Both the position numbers and the translations under genes were made by a program. The notes beneath the pieces are model-generated. The model was given only the letters and a program-made list of their open reading frames with translations, ran no database searches and was not told where the DNA came from. Shown here piece after piece: positions 1-8,956 of a stretch of 64,000 nt of DNA. This DNA comes from Desulfobulbus rhabdoformis (GTDB taxonomy: Bacteria; Desulfobacterota; Desulfobulbia; Desulfobulbales; Desulfobulbaceae). The stretch's first letter is position 1. Each line of letters opens with the position of its first letter. The stretch covers positions 24,710 through 88,709 of the forward strand of contig NZ_JAFFQA010000018.1 of NCBI RefSeq assembly GCF_016919065.1, in the 5' to 3' direction.

Positions 1-179
1 CTTATGAGCAGGACCCGTTTGGGAGACAGTGCGCCTGCCTGCGGGTAAACAAGGCTTGCAAGAAAGATAGAGGCGATGAAGAGAACAAGACACCAAACGA
101 TGAGAGTTTTTCCAGGTGTCCCCCGCAGGAGTTTTACCGGGCGAAGGAGCGGTTTGTTGGTTGTATTCATTGATGTCAT
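1..179 (-). CDS. N-terminal part of a single-pass membrane protein (truncated by window edge)
   Basis: The frame is open from an ATG at 179 to the left edge, giving 59 codons. A second in-frame ATG lies at 170. The sequence begins with a short basic N-terminus (MTSMNTTNKPLLRP) followed by one strongly hydrophobic stretch at about residues 26-45 (IVWCLVLFIASIFLASLVYP). This fits a type II signal anchor or an uncleaved signal peptide. It starts 12 bases after the stop of the TPR gene on the same strand, so the two probably share a transcript. No clear Shine-Dalgarno sequence is visible before either ATG. The function cannot be told from this fragment. Confidence 0.6.
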   Translation of the reverse strand, partial: MTSMNTTNKPLLRPVKLLRGTPGKTLIVWCLVLFIASIFLASLVYPQAGALSPKRVLLI

Positions 180-191
180 GGAATTTTGCGG

Positions 192-1589
192 CTACTCCTG
201 ATCTGCATTCACCTGCTCTGCAAGTTCGTCCAGGGTGATGATGCTGTCAAACTCAGACTTTTCCCAAAGCCTGTGCAGCAACTCTTGGGTGTGTGCATCT
301 GCCTGCTGCAGATTTTTAAGGAAAAAGACCATGGCCGTGCTCATACGATAGCTGTCTTCCTGCTCGGCAAAGCTGTCAATGGCCCTTTTAAACCATTGCC
401 CCGCCTCTTCGTGCCTTGCTTGTAATTGTTTGAGATACCCAAGCTGGCCATAGGTTCGAGCGGCGTCAAAATATTGCTCTTCCTGCTCGTAGAGTAGGCG
501 GGAGCGTTCGTACCAGGTTTCGGCTTGCTGGTACAATTTTTGGCTTTGTGCCACACCTCCGAGTTGATTGCAAGTGGCCGCCATGGCCAAGGGCTGATCC
601 AAAATTTCGTACAGGGCAAGTGCCTGGGTGTAGCAATACTGGGCCGAGGCGAAGTCGCATTGTTCCTGGGCAAGGATACCCAGCTGGCTGTGGGTGTTGG
701 CCAGGCTGCGATTGTCCCCCTGTTGCTGAAAAATATCCAGCGCCTTGTGGTACCATTGTTCGGCGGTATCAAAGTAGCGTTGCTCCTGGGCAATACGTCC
801 GAGTTGGTGATAGGCAAGAGCTGCATCGTGCTCGTTGCCCTCCTGCTCAAATATTTGTAATGATTTTGCATACCAGGATTGAGCTGCCTCGTAATCTTGC
901 TGCTCCTGGGCTATACGGCCAAGCTGATGGCAGGTGCTGGCGGCGGCATGCGCATTGCATCGCTTTTGAAAGAGGGCGAGCGCTCGAGTATACCAGCGGT
1001 TGGCAAGAGCCTTATCACCTTGTTTTTGCGCTATGCGACCAAGCTGGTGGCAGGCTCCTGCTATTCCTTGATCGTTTTGCTGTGCTTCAAAGAGGGTTAA
1101 TGCCTTTTTATAGTAGGCTGCGCTTTGATCCAGAGTGTTCTGTTTGAAGGCAATGGCCCCGAGCTGGTGAAAGATGATGGCGCGGTCATGGCTGTGCTCT
1201 TCCTGCTGAAAGAGGGCAAGGGCCTGTTCAAAATGTTTTTGGGCGGTATTGAGGTTGCCTTGTTTTTGGGCAATGCGGCCCAACTGGTGGTAGGCATCGG
1301 CCTCTATCTGGGGCAAGTTGAGCTGTGCTCCTTTGCTGGCCAACTCAGCAAAACGCTGCTTTGCCAGATCGAATTCATTTCTGTCAAAAGCGGCCAAGGC
1401 CAGAAATTGGTTAAGCGTAAGAGTGGCCTCTGGCATCTGCAGTGTTTGGGCGAGCTGCATCGCCTGTTGATAAGGGGCTTCGTCTTCGGGCTGGCGCATA
1501 TGCTGACCTGTAGGCTGCTCGGCACTCAGCAACGCAGCCTGTCTTGCCATCTGGACGACAAAATCCTGCTGCTCTTCGCGACTTGGCAT
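192..1589 (-). CDS. tetratricopeptide repeat protein
   Basis: A 465-residue protein built almost wholly of TPR units of about 40 residues. The phrase HQLGRIAQ or a close variant recurs eight times between roughly residues 100 and 420, a spacing typical of the TPR_12 type of repeat. There is no signal peptide or membrane segment, so it should be cytoplasmic. The likely role is protein binding; no enzymatic domain is present. The ATG at 1589 is preferred over a TTG six codons upstream because GTGAGG lies five bases before it. The gene precedes the truncated membrane protein on the same strand and could be its partner, which is inference. The repeats are Gln- and Ala-rich and closely similar to each other, suggesting recent internal duplication. 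Confidence 0.85.
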   Translation of the reverse strand: MPSREEQQDFVVQMARQAALLSAEQPTGQHMRQPEDEAPYQQAMQLAQTLQMPEATLTLNQFLALAAFDRNEFDLAKQRFAELASKGAQLNLPQIEADAYHQLGRIAQKQGNLNTAQKHFEQALALFQQEEHSHDRAIIFHQLGAIAFKQNTLDQSAAYYKKALTLFEAQQNDQGIAGACHQLGRIAQKQGDKALANRWYTRALALFQKRCNAHAAASTCHQLGRIAQEQQDYEAAQSWYAKSLQIFEQEGNEHDAALAYHQLGRIAQEQRYFDTAEQWYHKALDIFQQQGDNRSLANTHSQLGILAQEQCDFASAQYCYTQALALYEILDQPLAMAATCNQLGGVAQSQKLYQQAETWYERSRLLYEQEEQYFDAARTYGQLGYLKQLQARHEEAGQWFKRAIDSFAEQEDSYRMSTAMVFFLKNLQQADAHTQELLHRLWEKSEFDSIITLDELAEQVNADQE

Positions 1590-1895
1590 GGTTGCCTCAC
1601 GTTGCAATAATCATCAGAAACGGGGGGGCATCTGTGCATGGTATAATTCTATTGTACGGCTCCGGGCAAAATTGTGAAATTCAATCTGCATACCAGGGAC
1701 CCCCTGGCAGAATTGTCGTTTGTGGCTATAGTTGAGAACATCTGTATTTTTCCCGGTCCGTTACGTCTCCCGGCTGTACGCCACCTTCATTGTTCGTAAT
1801 AAGCCTTTGATGTGCGTTTTGATTGGTATGTCGCAAAAAGCGATACTGACACCTTGATGCCTGCACATGGATTCAGTTGAAAACGAGGAAGAAGA

Positions 1896-2417
1896 ATGAA
1901 AAAAATCACTGTTGTCTTACTGACGCTCTGTGTCAGTGTTGCTCTGGGCTCTCCTGCTCGGGCGGATTTATCAAGTTTTCTCTATGAGTTGAATGTTCAG
2001 GCCCGTGGCAACCACCAGGATTATGGCCTGCGTTTATCCTCTCAGTTTGGAGTCGCTCTTCCCAATGTTGAGTTACTCCTCCGTTCGGTATCATCCCCGG
2101 CTGATGCCTTTATGTGTTTGCAAATTTCTCAAATGCTTGGCGTTCCACCGCAACGGGTGTTGCGAACGTACCAACAAAATAGAGGGCAGGGGTGGGGGAG
2201 AATTGCTCAACAAATGGGCATTAAACCCGGCTCTGCAAACTTTCATGCTCTCAAGCAGGGGAATTTCACCTTGAAGCAGGTTAAGGGACGCAATCCAGAA
2301 TATCCTGAATACCAGGGATCTCGGAATCCTGGAAAAGGTCAGGGGAAAGGCCAGGGTAAGGGACACGGTCATGGCAAGGGACGCGGTAAGGGACAGGGGA
2401 ACGGGCCGAATAAATAA
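1896..2417 (+). CDS. secreted small protein with Gly/Lys-rich tail
   Basis: A 173-residue protein with a clear signal peptide (MKKITVVLLTLCVSVALG, cleavage near SPARA-D). The body of about 110 residues has no motif I recognise. The C-terminal 30 residues are a run of GKGQGKG and GHGKG units, a basic flexible tail that might bind nucleic acid, polyphosphate or cell-surface polymers (inference only). The start is supported by a GAGGAAGAAG ribosome-binding site directly upstream. The gene stands alone between the divergent TPR gene and a repeat element. Proteins of this layout (signal peptide, short helical body, low-complexity tail) occur as hypothetical proteins in Desulfobacterota; I cannot name a family. 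Confidence 0.75.
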   Translation: MKKITVVLLTLCVSVALGSPARADLSSFLYELNVQARGNHQDYGLRLSSQFGVALPNVELLLRSVSSPADAFMCLQISQMLGVPPQRVLRTYQQNRGQGWGRIAQQMGIKPGSANFHALKQGNFTLKQVKGRNPEYPEYQGSRNPGKGQGKGQGKGHGHGKGRGKGQGNGPNK

Positions 2418-2510
2418 CCTGGTTCAATGTGCCCAACGCGAGGTGCCTGGTCTGTCCTGAGGGAATAGGGGGGGAGATTTGCTCCGCCGAAAGAACTGTG
2501 TTTTTTTGAA

Positions 2511-2652
2511 GGGTGTCTTGAATAATTAGATTTTTCAATCAAGGTCAAGGATTGCTGATAATTTTACCGCAGGCATATGTTTGATATTCCGAGGATAAAA
2601 TTATCAGCATGACGCCGAGATTGGCAGAAAAAGCAATTATTCAAGATTCCCT
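2511..2652 (+). repeat. palindromic intergenic repeat, family P, copy 1
   Basis: A 142-bp element whose ends are imperfect inverted repeats: GGGTGTCTTGAATAATTAG at the left and AATTATTCAAGATTCCCT at the right. The middle is a second palindrome, with TTTTACCGCAGGCATA on one side and CCGAGGATAAAATTAT on the other. Related copies lie at 10751-10910, 26277-26438 (different ends), 27266-27423 (inverted) and 28272-28481 (split by another element). It contains no gene. The structure fits a MITE or a BIME-like repeat mobilised in trans. Confidence 0.85.
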
Positions 2653-2723
2653 GAAATACACCCTGCAACGAGTTGGAAGAGCTGTGCATCTTCTGCACAA
2701 ACACGAATAATTTTAAATGTACT

Positions 2724-3323
2724 ATGGCAAAAGTTGATTGGAAGCCGGGGACTATGATTTTCCCCTTGCCCGCGGTTATGGTCAGTCTAGGGGAAACACC
2801 AGAAGAGTATAATATTATAACCATTGCCTGGACCGGAACCATCTGCTCCGACCCGCCGATGTGCTATATCTCTGTGCGACCTGAGCGTCACTCTTACGCA
2901 ATCCTTGCGCGAACACGCGAGTTTGTGATCAATCTCACCAATGCACCGCTGGCCTTTGCCACGGACTGGTGCGGTGTACGATCAGGGAGGAAGTATCGGA
3001 AATTTGAAGAAATGGGACTGACCGCTGGATCAGCGAGCCTGGTAAAAGCGCCTCTTATCGAAGAGGCTCCCATCAATATCGAGTGTAAGGTGGTGGAAAT
3101 TAAACACCTGGGAACCCATGATATGTTTATGGCCGAAGTGGTGAATGTTAAGGCGGATGAGCAGTACATTAATCCGAAGAACGGTGCCTTCATGCTCCAT
3201 AAATCCGAGCCTCTGGTTTTTGCCCACGGCGGCTACTACTCCATGGGGCGTAAAATTGGTAAATTTGGTTTTTCCGTGGAGAAAAAAGCGGAGAATGCCT
3301 CAAAGCACACCAAAAAAAAGTAA
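2724..3323 (+). CDS. flavin reductase family protein (FMN-binding)
   Basis: A 199-residue protein that fits the flavin-reductase-like split-barrel family (DIM6/NTAB). Features are the opening PLPAVMVSLG strand, the VRPERHSYAIL segment, and the LAFATDWCGVRSGRKYRKF loop found in anaerobe members that bind FMN non-covalently. Such proteins reduce flavins or act as FMN-dependent electron carriers in the cytoplasm. The ATG at 2724 is chosen because the family domain begins right after it; the upstream TTG at 2673 would add 17 unrelated residues that abut the repeat. No good ribosome-binding site is visible. The stop at 3321-3323 lies one base before the next gene, so the two may be co-transcribed. 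The C-terminus is Lys-rich. The substrate is unknown. Confidence 0.85.
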   Translation: MAKVDWKPGTMIFPLPAVMVSLGETPEEYNIITIAWTGTICSDPPMCYISVRPERHSYAILARTREFVINLTNAPLAFATDWCGVRSGRKYRKFEEMGLTAGSASLVKAPLIEEAPINIECKVVEIKHLGTHDMFMAEVVNVKADEQYINPKNGAFMLHKSEPLVFAHGGYYSMGRKIGKFGFSVEKKAENASKHTKKK

Positions 3324-3324
3324 G

Positions 3325-4464
3325 ATGATGGGAATGTACGGAACCAGGGTGGTGATGAGCTTAGTTTTTCTGTGGGTGCTTGCGGGGAGCCACACTATCT
3401 GGGCCCAACAGGAGAAGGCACGCACCCTGTTTGCCCGAGTTGGTTCTTCCCTGGTGACGGTCAGCACCGTGAAAACGTCAACAGATGCGCCTTTGCGAGG
3501 CAGCGGGATTGTTATTCGTCCCCATCAGGTGATTACCTCCTGCGCCCTTGTCTCCGAGGAGGGGGCGATAGAGATCCATGTCGGCAGCAGGAGCATGGCT
3601 GCAACCCTGCTTCTGGCCGACCAGGACAGGGAGCTGTGCCTGCTGGCAGTACCGGGGTTGAATTCCAGACCAGCGCAACGGGGAGCCAGCACATCTCTCG
3701 TGCAACAGGGATCGGTCTGGGGAGTTGCCGGGACCGGTGGGGCCAATGCGGTCGAGCCCGCAATTATCACCCAGTTGCGAGGAACCGTGGGGCCACTCAT
3801 CGAAACCACGCTTGTGGCGACTCCCTCCCTGTTGGGGCGCGGAGTGTTTGATCAACAGGGGCACCTGGTGGGTATAACCACGGTTTTTAAGCAGGGAAAG
3901 CGACAACTTTACTTTGCAGCACCTGTTGAGTGGCTGAGTTCGCTCCATGCTGGCCGGGGGAAGGATGGGGCCAGCCGCAGTCTCTATTGGCTGAAACGGG
4001 CTGCCCTGGCTGAAAAAAATGCAGACTGGGCAGCTCTGCGCGAGTTGAGCCAGAGTTGGAGCGGTGAACTCCCGGAAAATTCCACCGCCTGGCACAGTCT
4101 GGGCTATGCCTGTATTCAACTGGAGCAACCCCAGGAGGCTTTACAGGCTTTTCAAGAGACCGTGCGTATCGACCCCAGTGATATTGACGGCTGGAGTAAT
4201 ATTGGTTTTGCCCAGTCCGATCTGATGCATTTTTCCGAAGCTGCCCAGGCCTATGAGCAGGTGGTCAGCCTGCGGCCGGGCGATGTGGAGGGCTGGTTGA
4301 ATTTGAGTCTGGCCTCTGCTGCTGCCGGTGAGCATGCTCGTTCGTTGAAGGCTCTGGATGCATTGAAACAGTTGGATCCTGTCAAGGCCGGGGAGCTGCA
4401 GTCGTATTATGATCAGGGCGGTTCACTGCGAATACAGGAGTCACATACCCACAGGCATGAGTAA
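3325..4464 (+). CDS. trypsin-fold pseudoprotease with C-terminal TPRs
   Basis: A 379-residue exported protein. Residues 1-25 form a signal peptide ending near IWAQ. Residues 30-215 resemble the HtrA/trypsin-like serine protease fold, with GSGIVIRPHQVITS, the strand around DRELCLLAV, and FDQQGHLVGITTV at the end. The triad is lost: the His position of TNNHVV reads SCALV, the Asp of DLAVL reads ELCLL, and the Ser of GNSGGP lies in SLLGRG. It should therefore bind rather than cut peptides. Residues 235-370 hold about three TPRs (WHSLGYACIQLEQPQEALQA, WSNIGFAQ, WLNLSLAS). The tail is His-rich. Three Met codons at 3325, 3328 and 3334 are possible starts. It follows the flavin reductase by one base. 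Confidence 0.8.
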   Translation: MMGMYGTRVVMSLVFLWVLAGSHTIWAQQEKARTLFARVGSSLVTVSTVKTSTDAPLRGSGIVIRPHQVITSCALVSEEGAIEIHVGSRSMAATLLLADQDRELCLLAVPGLNSRPAQRGASTSLVQQGSVWGVAGTGGANAVEPAIITQLRGTVGPLIETTLVATPSLLGRGVFDQQGHLVGITTVFKQGKRQLYFAAPVEWLSSLHAGRGKDGASRSLYWLKRAALAEKNADWAALRELSQSWSGELPENSTAWHSLGYACIQLEQPQEALQAFQETVRIDPSDIDGWSNIGFAQSDLMHFSEAAQAYEQVVSLRPGDVEGWLNLSLASAAAGEHARSLKALDALKQLDPVKAGELQSYYDQGGSLRIQESHTHRHE

Positions 4465-4476
4465 CCTCCTTGCTCC

Positions 4477-4941
4477 CTAAATGAAGCCTGTTCCTTTGAG
4501 AACCGTTTGCCTTGTTTGGCGATAATCATTGATAAAATTTTCTACCCGACCCTTAATTTGGTCGCGTATTGTGCGTATAGTATGCAGCTTGGTCTGTTGA
4601 TCCCCCTGAACCCGGGATGGAGCATCAAAGGGCCAATGTAACCACCGGACTCGTCGGGGAAAAATGGGGCAACCGCTGTCGAGCAGCTGTGGATAGACCG
4701 ATATCACAACATCGTAATATCCCACCTGTTGCCGAAGATCGAAAACGGTTTTTGTGGTGTTGTTGCTCAAGTCGTAGCCGAGCTCATCCATGGCCTCAAT
4801 AACCAGCGGGTTAAGCGTGCCCGCCTCTATACCGCAACTTTCAACAAAAAAATCTTTATTGCCTCCCAGCTGTTTAAGAAAAACTTCCGCCATTTGACTT
4901 CGTGCTGAATTGAGCTCGCAAACAAAAAGAACACGCAGCAT
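4477..4941 (-). CDS. low-molecular-weight phosphatase / ArsC-like protein
   Basis: A 154-residue cytoplasmic protein of the LMW protein-tyrosine-phosphatase superfamily, closest to thioredoxin-coupled arsenate reductases. It keeps the CX5R phosphate loop (VCELNSARSQMAE) at its N-terminus and the FDAPSR segment that supplies the acid region. ArsC enzymes of the Bacillus type use three cysteines (10, 82 and 89). Here the equivalent of Cys89 is present (SGCPIFP), but the Cys82 position reads YPQ (VVISVYPQLL). Thiol-relay arsenate reduction therefore looks impaired, and phosphatase or another function is equally possible. It converges on the pseudoprotease gene, with 12 bases between the stops. 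No ars genes surround it. Confidence 0.75.
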   Translation of the reverse strand: MLRVLFVCELNSARSQMAEVFLKQLGGNKDFFVESCGIEAGTLNPLVIEAMDELGYDLSNNTTKTVFDLRQQVGYYDVVISVYPQLLDSGCPIFPRRVRWLHWPFDAPSRVQGDQQTKLHTIRTIRDQIKGRVENFINDYRQTRQTVLKGTGFI

Positions 4942-5494
4942 CGTATGTACTCCATCGTGATGTCAACGTTACCTCAGAGTGAGGGAAGATTCCGCTTGGG
5001 GAAAGCATTGTCGTCTGTGGGGGCTGAGGACTCGCCTGCTTTGCTCGATTCTGCAGAAGGAAGCTCCAGCCTGTACCCCGCTAGAAATGCGCCCCGGCCG
5101 TATTGCGGGAATGGGTCATGACGAAACCCGAGTTGTAAAGAAGATGAGTATGACCATGCAAAATAGGGGGAAGGTTTCCAAGGCATCCGCAGTCGCAGCG
5201 TGATTGCACCTCTGGGAGAGAGTTCGTGAAAAGATAAATATAGAATGGAAAGCGGTTTTTTGTCCGTTTTTATCTTTTTTGTTATTGACGGTAAAACAGT
5301 GAATTATTTGATTGGTAGTGCCGTTTTTTTTCAGCCTGTGTACAAAAGCGGATTGCTCGTTGCGTTTGAGCGAAAAAAAATTCGGATGGTGCAACGTCTT
5401 GTTTTTCAGAAGAGAGACAATGTGCCTAAATAACACATCGAGGAACAAAATCGCCTAATTTGACACGGTCTTCTTGAGGAGAGGTCGCCTGATT
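4942..5494. other. intergenic region without a recognisable gene
   Basis: About 550 bases separate the divergent ArsC-like and CNNM/CBS genes. The left half is GC-rich and holds short open frames in both directions that match no motif and have no ribosome-binding site. The right half (about 5220-5460) is AT-rich with several T tracts and probably carries the promoter of the CBS gene. I see no repeat copy, tRNA or clear terminator. Confidence 0.5.
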
Positions 5495-6808
5495 ATGGAC
5501 ATCGTTGTATTGCTTTGTTTGATTCTACTCAATGGCCTTTTTGCCATGTCTGAGATCGCAGTGCTCTCCAGCCGGGAGGTACGACTGCGTAAGTTGGCTG
5601 GTGAACGCCACCGTGGCGCGCAATCTGCCCTGCAACTTAAAAATGCTCCGGCCTCATTCCTCTCCACCGTCCAGGTCGGCATTACCATGGTGGGGATCTT
5701 AAGTGGTGCCGTGGGGGAAAAGGCTCTGATTGTTCCCCTTGGTCAGTTGCTCGCATCAATTCCCATGCTTGAGAGTTCTGCCCATACCCTGGCCATGGTG
5801 CTGGTCGTGATCGGTCTGACCTATGTCACGGTGGTGATCGGGGAACTGGTCCCCAAGCATCTGGGCCTGTTGATGCCGGAGAAGATTGCCTCCAAGATCG
5901 CACGTCCCATGCGCATGCTCTCACATGTGGCAGGACCCTTGGTTTGGATGCTTGCCTCTTCCTCCAAGGGGCTTTTGCGCTTCCTTGGTGTCCGTGATAG
6001 GCGGGAAGTCACTGTCAGTAACGAAGAAATACGGCTGCTGATGGAGCAGGGAGCCAAAACCGGAGTCTTTCATGAGAGTGAACAGATGCTGGTGGCCAAT
6101 GTACTCAGGCTTGATGAACTCCCCATTGAAGCGATCATGACCCACCGTCAGGATGTACAACCCCTGGAACTGGAGTGGCCTGAGGAGGAGATGCGCGACT
6201 ACCTTGCCCATTGCTCGCATTCGCGCATCATCGTGTGCCGAGGGGGGTGGGGGGAGATTGTTGGCTTGCTGAGAACGGCGGACCTTCTTCAAGGGGCTTT
6301 TGCCAATGCTCCCTTGAATATTGAGTCCCACCTGCGGCCGGCCAGCTATGTGCCTGAGCATAACACCATCACCCAGCTGTTGGACCATTTTCGAAGCGCT
6401 CAGCTCCAGTGCGCGCTGGTCGTCGATGAGTACGGTGAGATACAGGGGCTGGTGACGCTGGCTGATGTGTTGACCTCCATTGTCGGCCAGGTGCCCGTTG
6501 ATCCCACCGACTCGCATGCGATCACTCCGCGGGAGGATGGCTCCTGGCTTATTGATGGGCAGGTCGCTATTGACTGGGTCAAACAGACCCTAGGAATGCG
6601 CGAGGAGTTACCCGGAGAAGAGCACCAGAATTATCATTCCCTTGCCGGATTTATTATTCATGTGCTCGGTCGAATTCCTGTTGAGTCGGATCAGGTGCAG
6701 GCTCAGGGCTATGTTTTTGAGGTGGTGGATATGGATCTGCACCGTATTGATAAGGTGCTCGTCTATCCGGTCAGTGAGGATGAGGGAGAGGCGGAAGAGG
6801 CTTGGTGA
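5495..6808 (+). CDS. CNNM-domain / CBS-pair / CorC_HlyC membrane protein
   Basis: A 437-residue protein of the CNNM/CorB (hemolysin C-like, UPF0053) family. Residues 1-150 form the CNNM domain with about four hydrophobic segments, beginning IVVLLCLILLNGLFAMSE and including the family pattern VQVGITMVGILSGA. Residues about 195-330 are the paired CBS domains (MTHRQDVQPL; ALVVDEYGEIQGLVTLADVL). Residues about 340-430 are the CorC_HlyC domain (WLIDGQVAID through GYVFEVVDMD). Family members are inner-membrane transporters or modulators of Mg2+/Co2+ efflux controlled by nucleotide binding to CBS. The ATG at 5495 has GAGGAGAGG about ten bases upstream; an upstream TTG in the same frame would overlap that site. 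Confidence 0.9.
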   Translation: MDIVVLLCLILLNGLFAMSEIAVLSSREVRLRKLAGERHRGAQSALQLKNAPASFLSTVQVGITMVGILSGAVGEKALIVPLGQLLASIPMLESSAHTLAMVLVVIGLTYVTVVIGELVPKHLGLLMPEKIASKIARPMRMLSHVAGPLVWMLASSSKGLLRFLGVRDRREVTVSNEEIRLLMEQGAKTGVFHESEQMLVANVLRLDELPIEAIMTHRQDVQPLELEWPEEEMRDYLAHCSHSRIIVCRGGWGEIVGLLRTADLLQGAFANAPLNIESHLRPASYVPEHNTITQLLDHFRSAQLQCALVVDEYGEIQGLVTLADVLTSIVGQVPVDPTDSHAITPREDGSWLIDGQVAIDWVKQTLGMREELPGEEHQNYHSLAGFIIHVLGRIPVESDQVQAQGYVFEVVDMDLHRIDKVLVYPVSEDEGEAEEAW

Positions 6809-6865
6809 GAGCTCTTTCCCAACCTCGAATTATTATCTTATCTGATCCTTCCCTATCCTTGATCT

Positions 6866-6984
6866 GTAGGAGCGTGGCCATGCTCGCGACCATTTGTTGC
6901 TAACCAAAGAATAGTCGCAATCTTCAATGCATCATGCATATCCCCTGGTATTGACTACGTTGGTGGTGAGGCACGACCCCAATA
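6866..6984 (+). repeat. REP-like repeat, family R, copy 1
   Basis: A 119-bp element starting TGTAGGAGCGTGGCCATG and ending GTTGGTGGTGAGGCACGACC. Copies with the same two ends are at 10911-11027 and 27144-27261. The GTAG-initiated GTAGGAGCG...GCGACCA head resembles REP sequences handled by RAYT (TnpA-REP) transposases. The internal 60 bases differ between copies. It lies between the stops of two convergent genes. Confidence 0.75.
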
Positions 6985-7008
6985 CCACCAACTTTCCTTC
7001 ACAAATAA

Positions 7009-8907
7009 TCAAAAAGTGAGATTCACCCCCGTCATAAAACGAACCCCTTCATCCGGGTAGCCGTAATGAATGGAATAGCCGGTGTCAAAGAGGTTGTTGA
7101 TATTGACAAACCACTCGGCCTGCATACCCGCCAGAGTGAAGGGCTGGATGGCCTTGCAGTCCAGGGTTATGTAATCATCGAGTCGTTGGTCCTCAAGGTT
7201 TTCCATCTCGCTGTACTGCTTGCCGGTGTAGCGCAGGCTTGTCTCCAACCGTGTTTTCGTCTGGGAGAGAGTGGAAAGCAGGGTCAGCTTGCCCTTGACT
7301 GTGGGCGTGTAGGTCATCTCGTTACCGGTATCTTCTACCTCTGAGTCCTGCAAGATCAGGTTGGCCTCCAGACGGAGATTGTCATTGAACGCATATTTAC
7401 CGTTCAACTCTATGCCGTGCCGCCAGGCGCTGCCACCATTAACAGGGCTGTAAATGCGGGTGATGGCGTCGCGCTGGTAGAGAATGGGATCGTTTGTTTC
7501 GCTGCGGAACAGGGTCATCTGCAGGCGGGCTGTTTTACCGTAGCTGTATTCCAGCCCACCATCCATGGAGAGGATTTTTTCTTTATCCAGATCAGGATTT
7601 CCCCGTACCTGGTCAATGGATCCGTGACTTGGCTGATAGAGCTGGCCAAAAGAGGGGATGTTGACGCTGTGCCCGATATTGGCCTTCATCACCCAGCCTC
7701 CGCCAAGCACATGATGAATCCCCGCCGAAACGCCGGGGTTAAAGTCGAACCCCGTAACCCGATCGCCTCGAACACCGGCTGTCAGGGTCCAGTCATCCCA
7801 TTTGCGATCCGCCTGCATCCCAAGCCCGGCGGTAATCCGGTTATGTTCGCCCGATAAGGTGTGATCCAAATCGTCATTTTCAATGAGGCCACTGGTCCTG
7901 ATGGCCCAGCGGTCCTGATCATCGTTCCAGTTATACTCAGCCTTGAGTCCGATCTTGTCGTCATTCAGGGTGGAAACCAGGCCGGACTCGCTTTTATCCT
8001 CAAGCTCGATGGTATCGCCATACAGGTTTAAGGTGTAATCACCGTTTGACCCCACCAAGCCACTGAGACGACTGTCAAAAGAAATTTTTTCATAGGATTG
8101 GCGGGCATTGGGGGTGGGGTTGTCCACCGGGCCGGGAGAACCGGAATCAGAGGTGTAGTAGCGGCCATTGATTTCAAACTGCTGGGTGTCGGTTATATCA
8201 CCGTCCCAGTGCAGGGTGAAGTTGCCGCTGTCCAGATCCTTGTTGGCGCGTTTGCCGTCACGGTGCTTACCTGTGGCCGAGGCCATCACCGACGAACCGG
8301 ATTCCAGCTGCATCTGGTGGCTGGCGCTGGCCTCAACCGTCCCGTAGGAACCGACCGCGCCACGCAGCTTGGTGACATGGCTTTTGGGAGATGCACCATT
8401 CCCCCTGATCCCCTTGGTGACGATGGAAATTGCGCCATCCGTTGCCCCTGAACCAAGCCAGACAGGGACCGGCGGCTTGAACACGGTGATCGATTCAATG
8501 GTCTCCACCGGTATACCTGCCAGATCAACACTGCCAAATTGATTGCTGTTGAGGGGGCGTCCATTTAAGAGCACCAGGACCCCACCGGATTTTCCCGAGC
8601 CGCGTATGGAGATACGGGAGCCCACCCCGGTTGACTGTTTGACCTCCACGCCGCCCATGCCGTTCAAGGCTTCTTCGACGCTGAGCATGTTGCGGCTTTC
8701 GATTTCCGTGCGCCCCATGACCTCTACCATTCCCGGATTATTGTCGGCGAACTCGCTGAGCCTGTCCGCGGTGACCTCCACCGTGCTCATGATGGTAGGC
8801 GCAGGCCCCTGGCTGCTGTGATCGGCCAGGGCGAGCTGGGGCAGGAAAACGAGTGAGCCGCAACAAAGGCTCAGATACGTGGTGCGTTTTATGAAAGGTT
8901 GGTGCAT
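7009..8907 (-). CDS. TonB-dependent outer-membrane receptor (BtuB-like size)
   Basis: A 632-residue protein with a signal peptide (ending LALA), a TonB-box-like STVEVTADR just after it, a plug domain (residues about 45-155: SIRGSGKSGGVLVLLNGRPL, VPVWLGSGATDGAISIVTKG) and a beta-barrel ending in a C-terminal Phe (VNLTF), the usual outer-membrane assembly signal. The length matches BtuB-type receptors. It is the last gene of the leftward run that includes an ExbB-type channel, an ExbD-like DUF2149 protein, CobN and BtuF-CbiZ. A corrinoid, cobalt chelate or tetrapyrrole substrate is therefore the best guess; this is inference from context. It follows the DUF2149 gene by about 50 bases and has a GGAGTCACCCC ribosome-binding site. 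Confidence 0.9.
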   Translation of the reverse strand: MHQPFIKRTTYLSLCCGSLVFLPQLALADHSSQGPAPTIMSTVEVTADRLSEFADNNPGMVEVMGRTEIESRNMLSVEEALNGMGGVEVKQSTGVGSRISIRGSGKSGGVLVLLNGRPLNSNQFGSVDLAGIPVETIESITVFKPPVPVWLGSGATDGAISIVTKGIRGNGASPKSHVTKLRGAVGSYGTVEASASHQMQLESGSSVMASATGKHRDGKRANKDLDSGNFTLHWDGDITDTQQFEINGRYYTSDSGSPGPVDNPTPNARQSYEKISFDSRLSGLVGSNGDYTLNLYGDTIELEDKSESGLVSTLNDDKIGLKAEYNWNDDQDRWAIRTSGLIENDDLDHTLSGEHNRITAGLGMQADRKWDDWTLTAGVRGDRVTGFDFNPGVSAGIHHVLGGGWVMKANIGHSVNIPSFGQLYQPSHGSIDQVRGNPDLDKEKILSMDGGLEYSYGKTARLQMTLFRSETNDPILYQRDAITRIYSPVNGGSAWRHGIELNGKYAFNDNLRLEANLILQDSEVEDTGNEMTYTPTVKGKLTLLSTLSQTKTRLETSLRYTGKQYSEMENLEDQRLDDYITLDCKAIQPFTLAGMQAEWFVNINNLFDTGYSIHYGYPDEGVRFMTGVNLTF

Positions 8908-8956
8908 GGGGTGACTCCTTTGTATCTGAAAAGAAGGGGATCCTTGGATTCAGGGT

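Noticed and set aside
6959..6992. Hairpin GTTGGTGGT / ACCACCAAC as terminator of the receptor or CBS gene
   Set aside because: No U run on either strand; it is the right end of the family R element.
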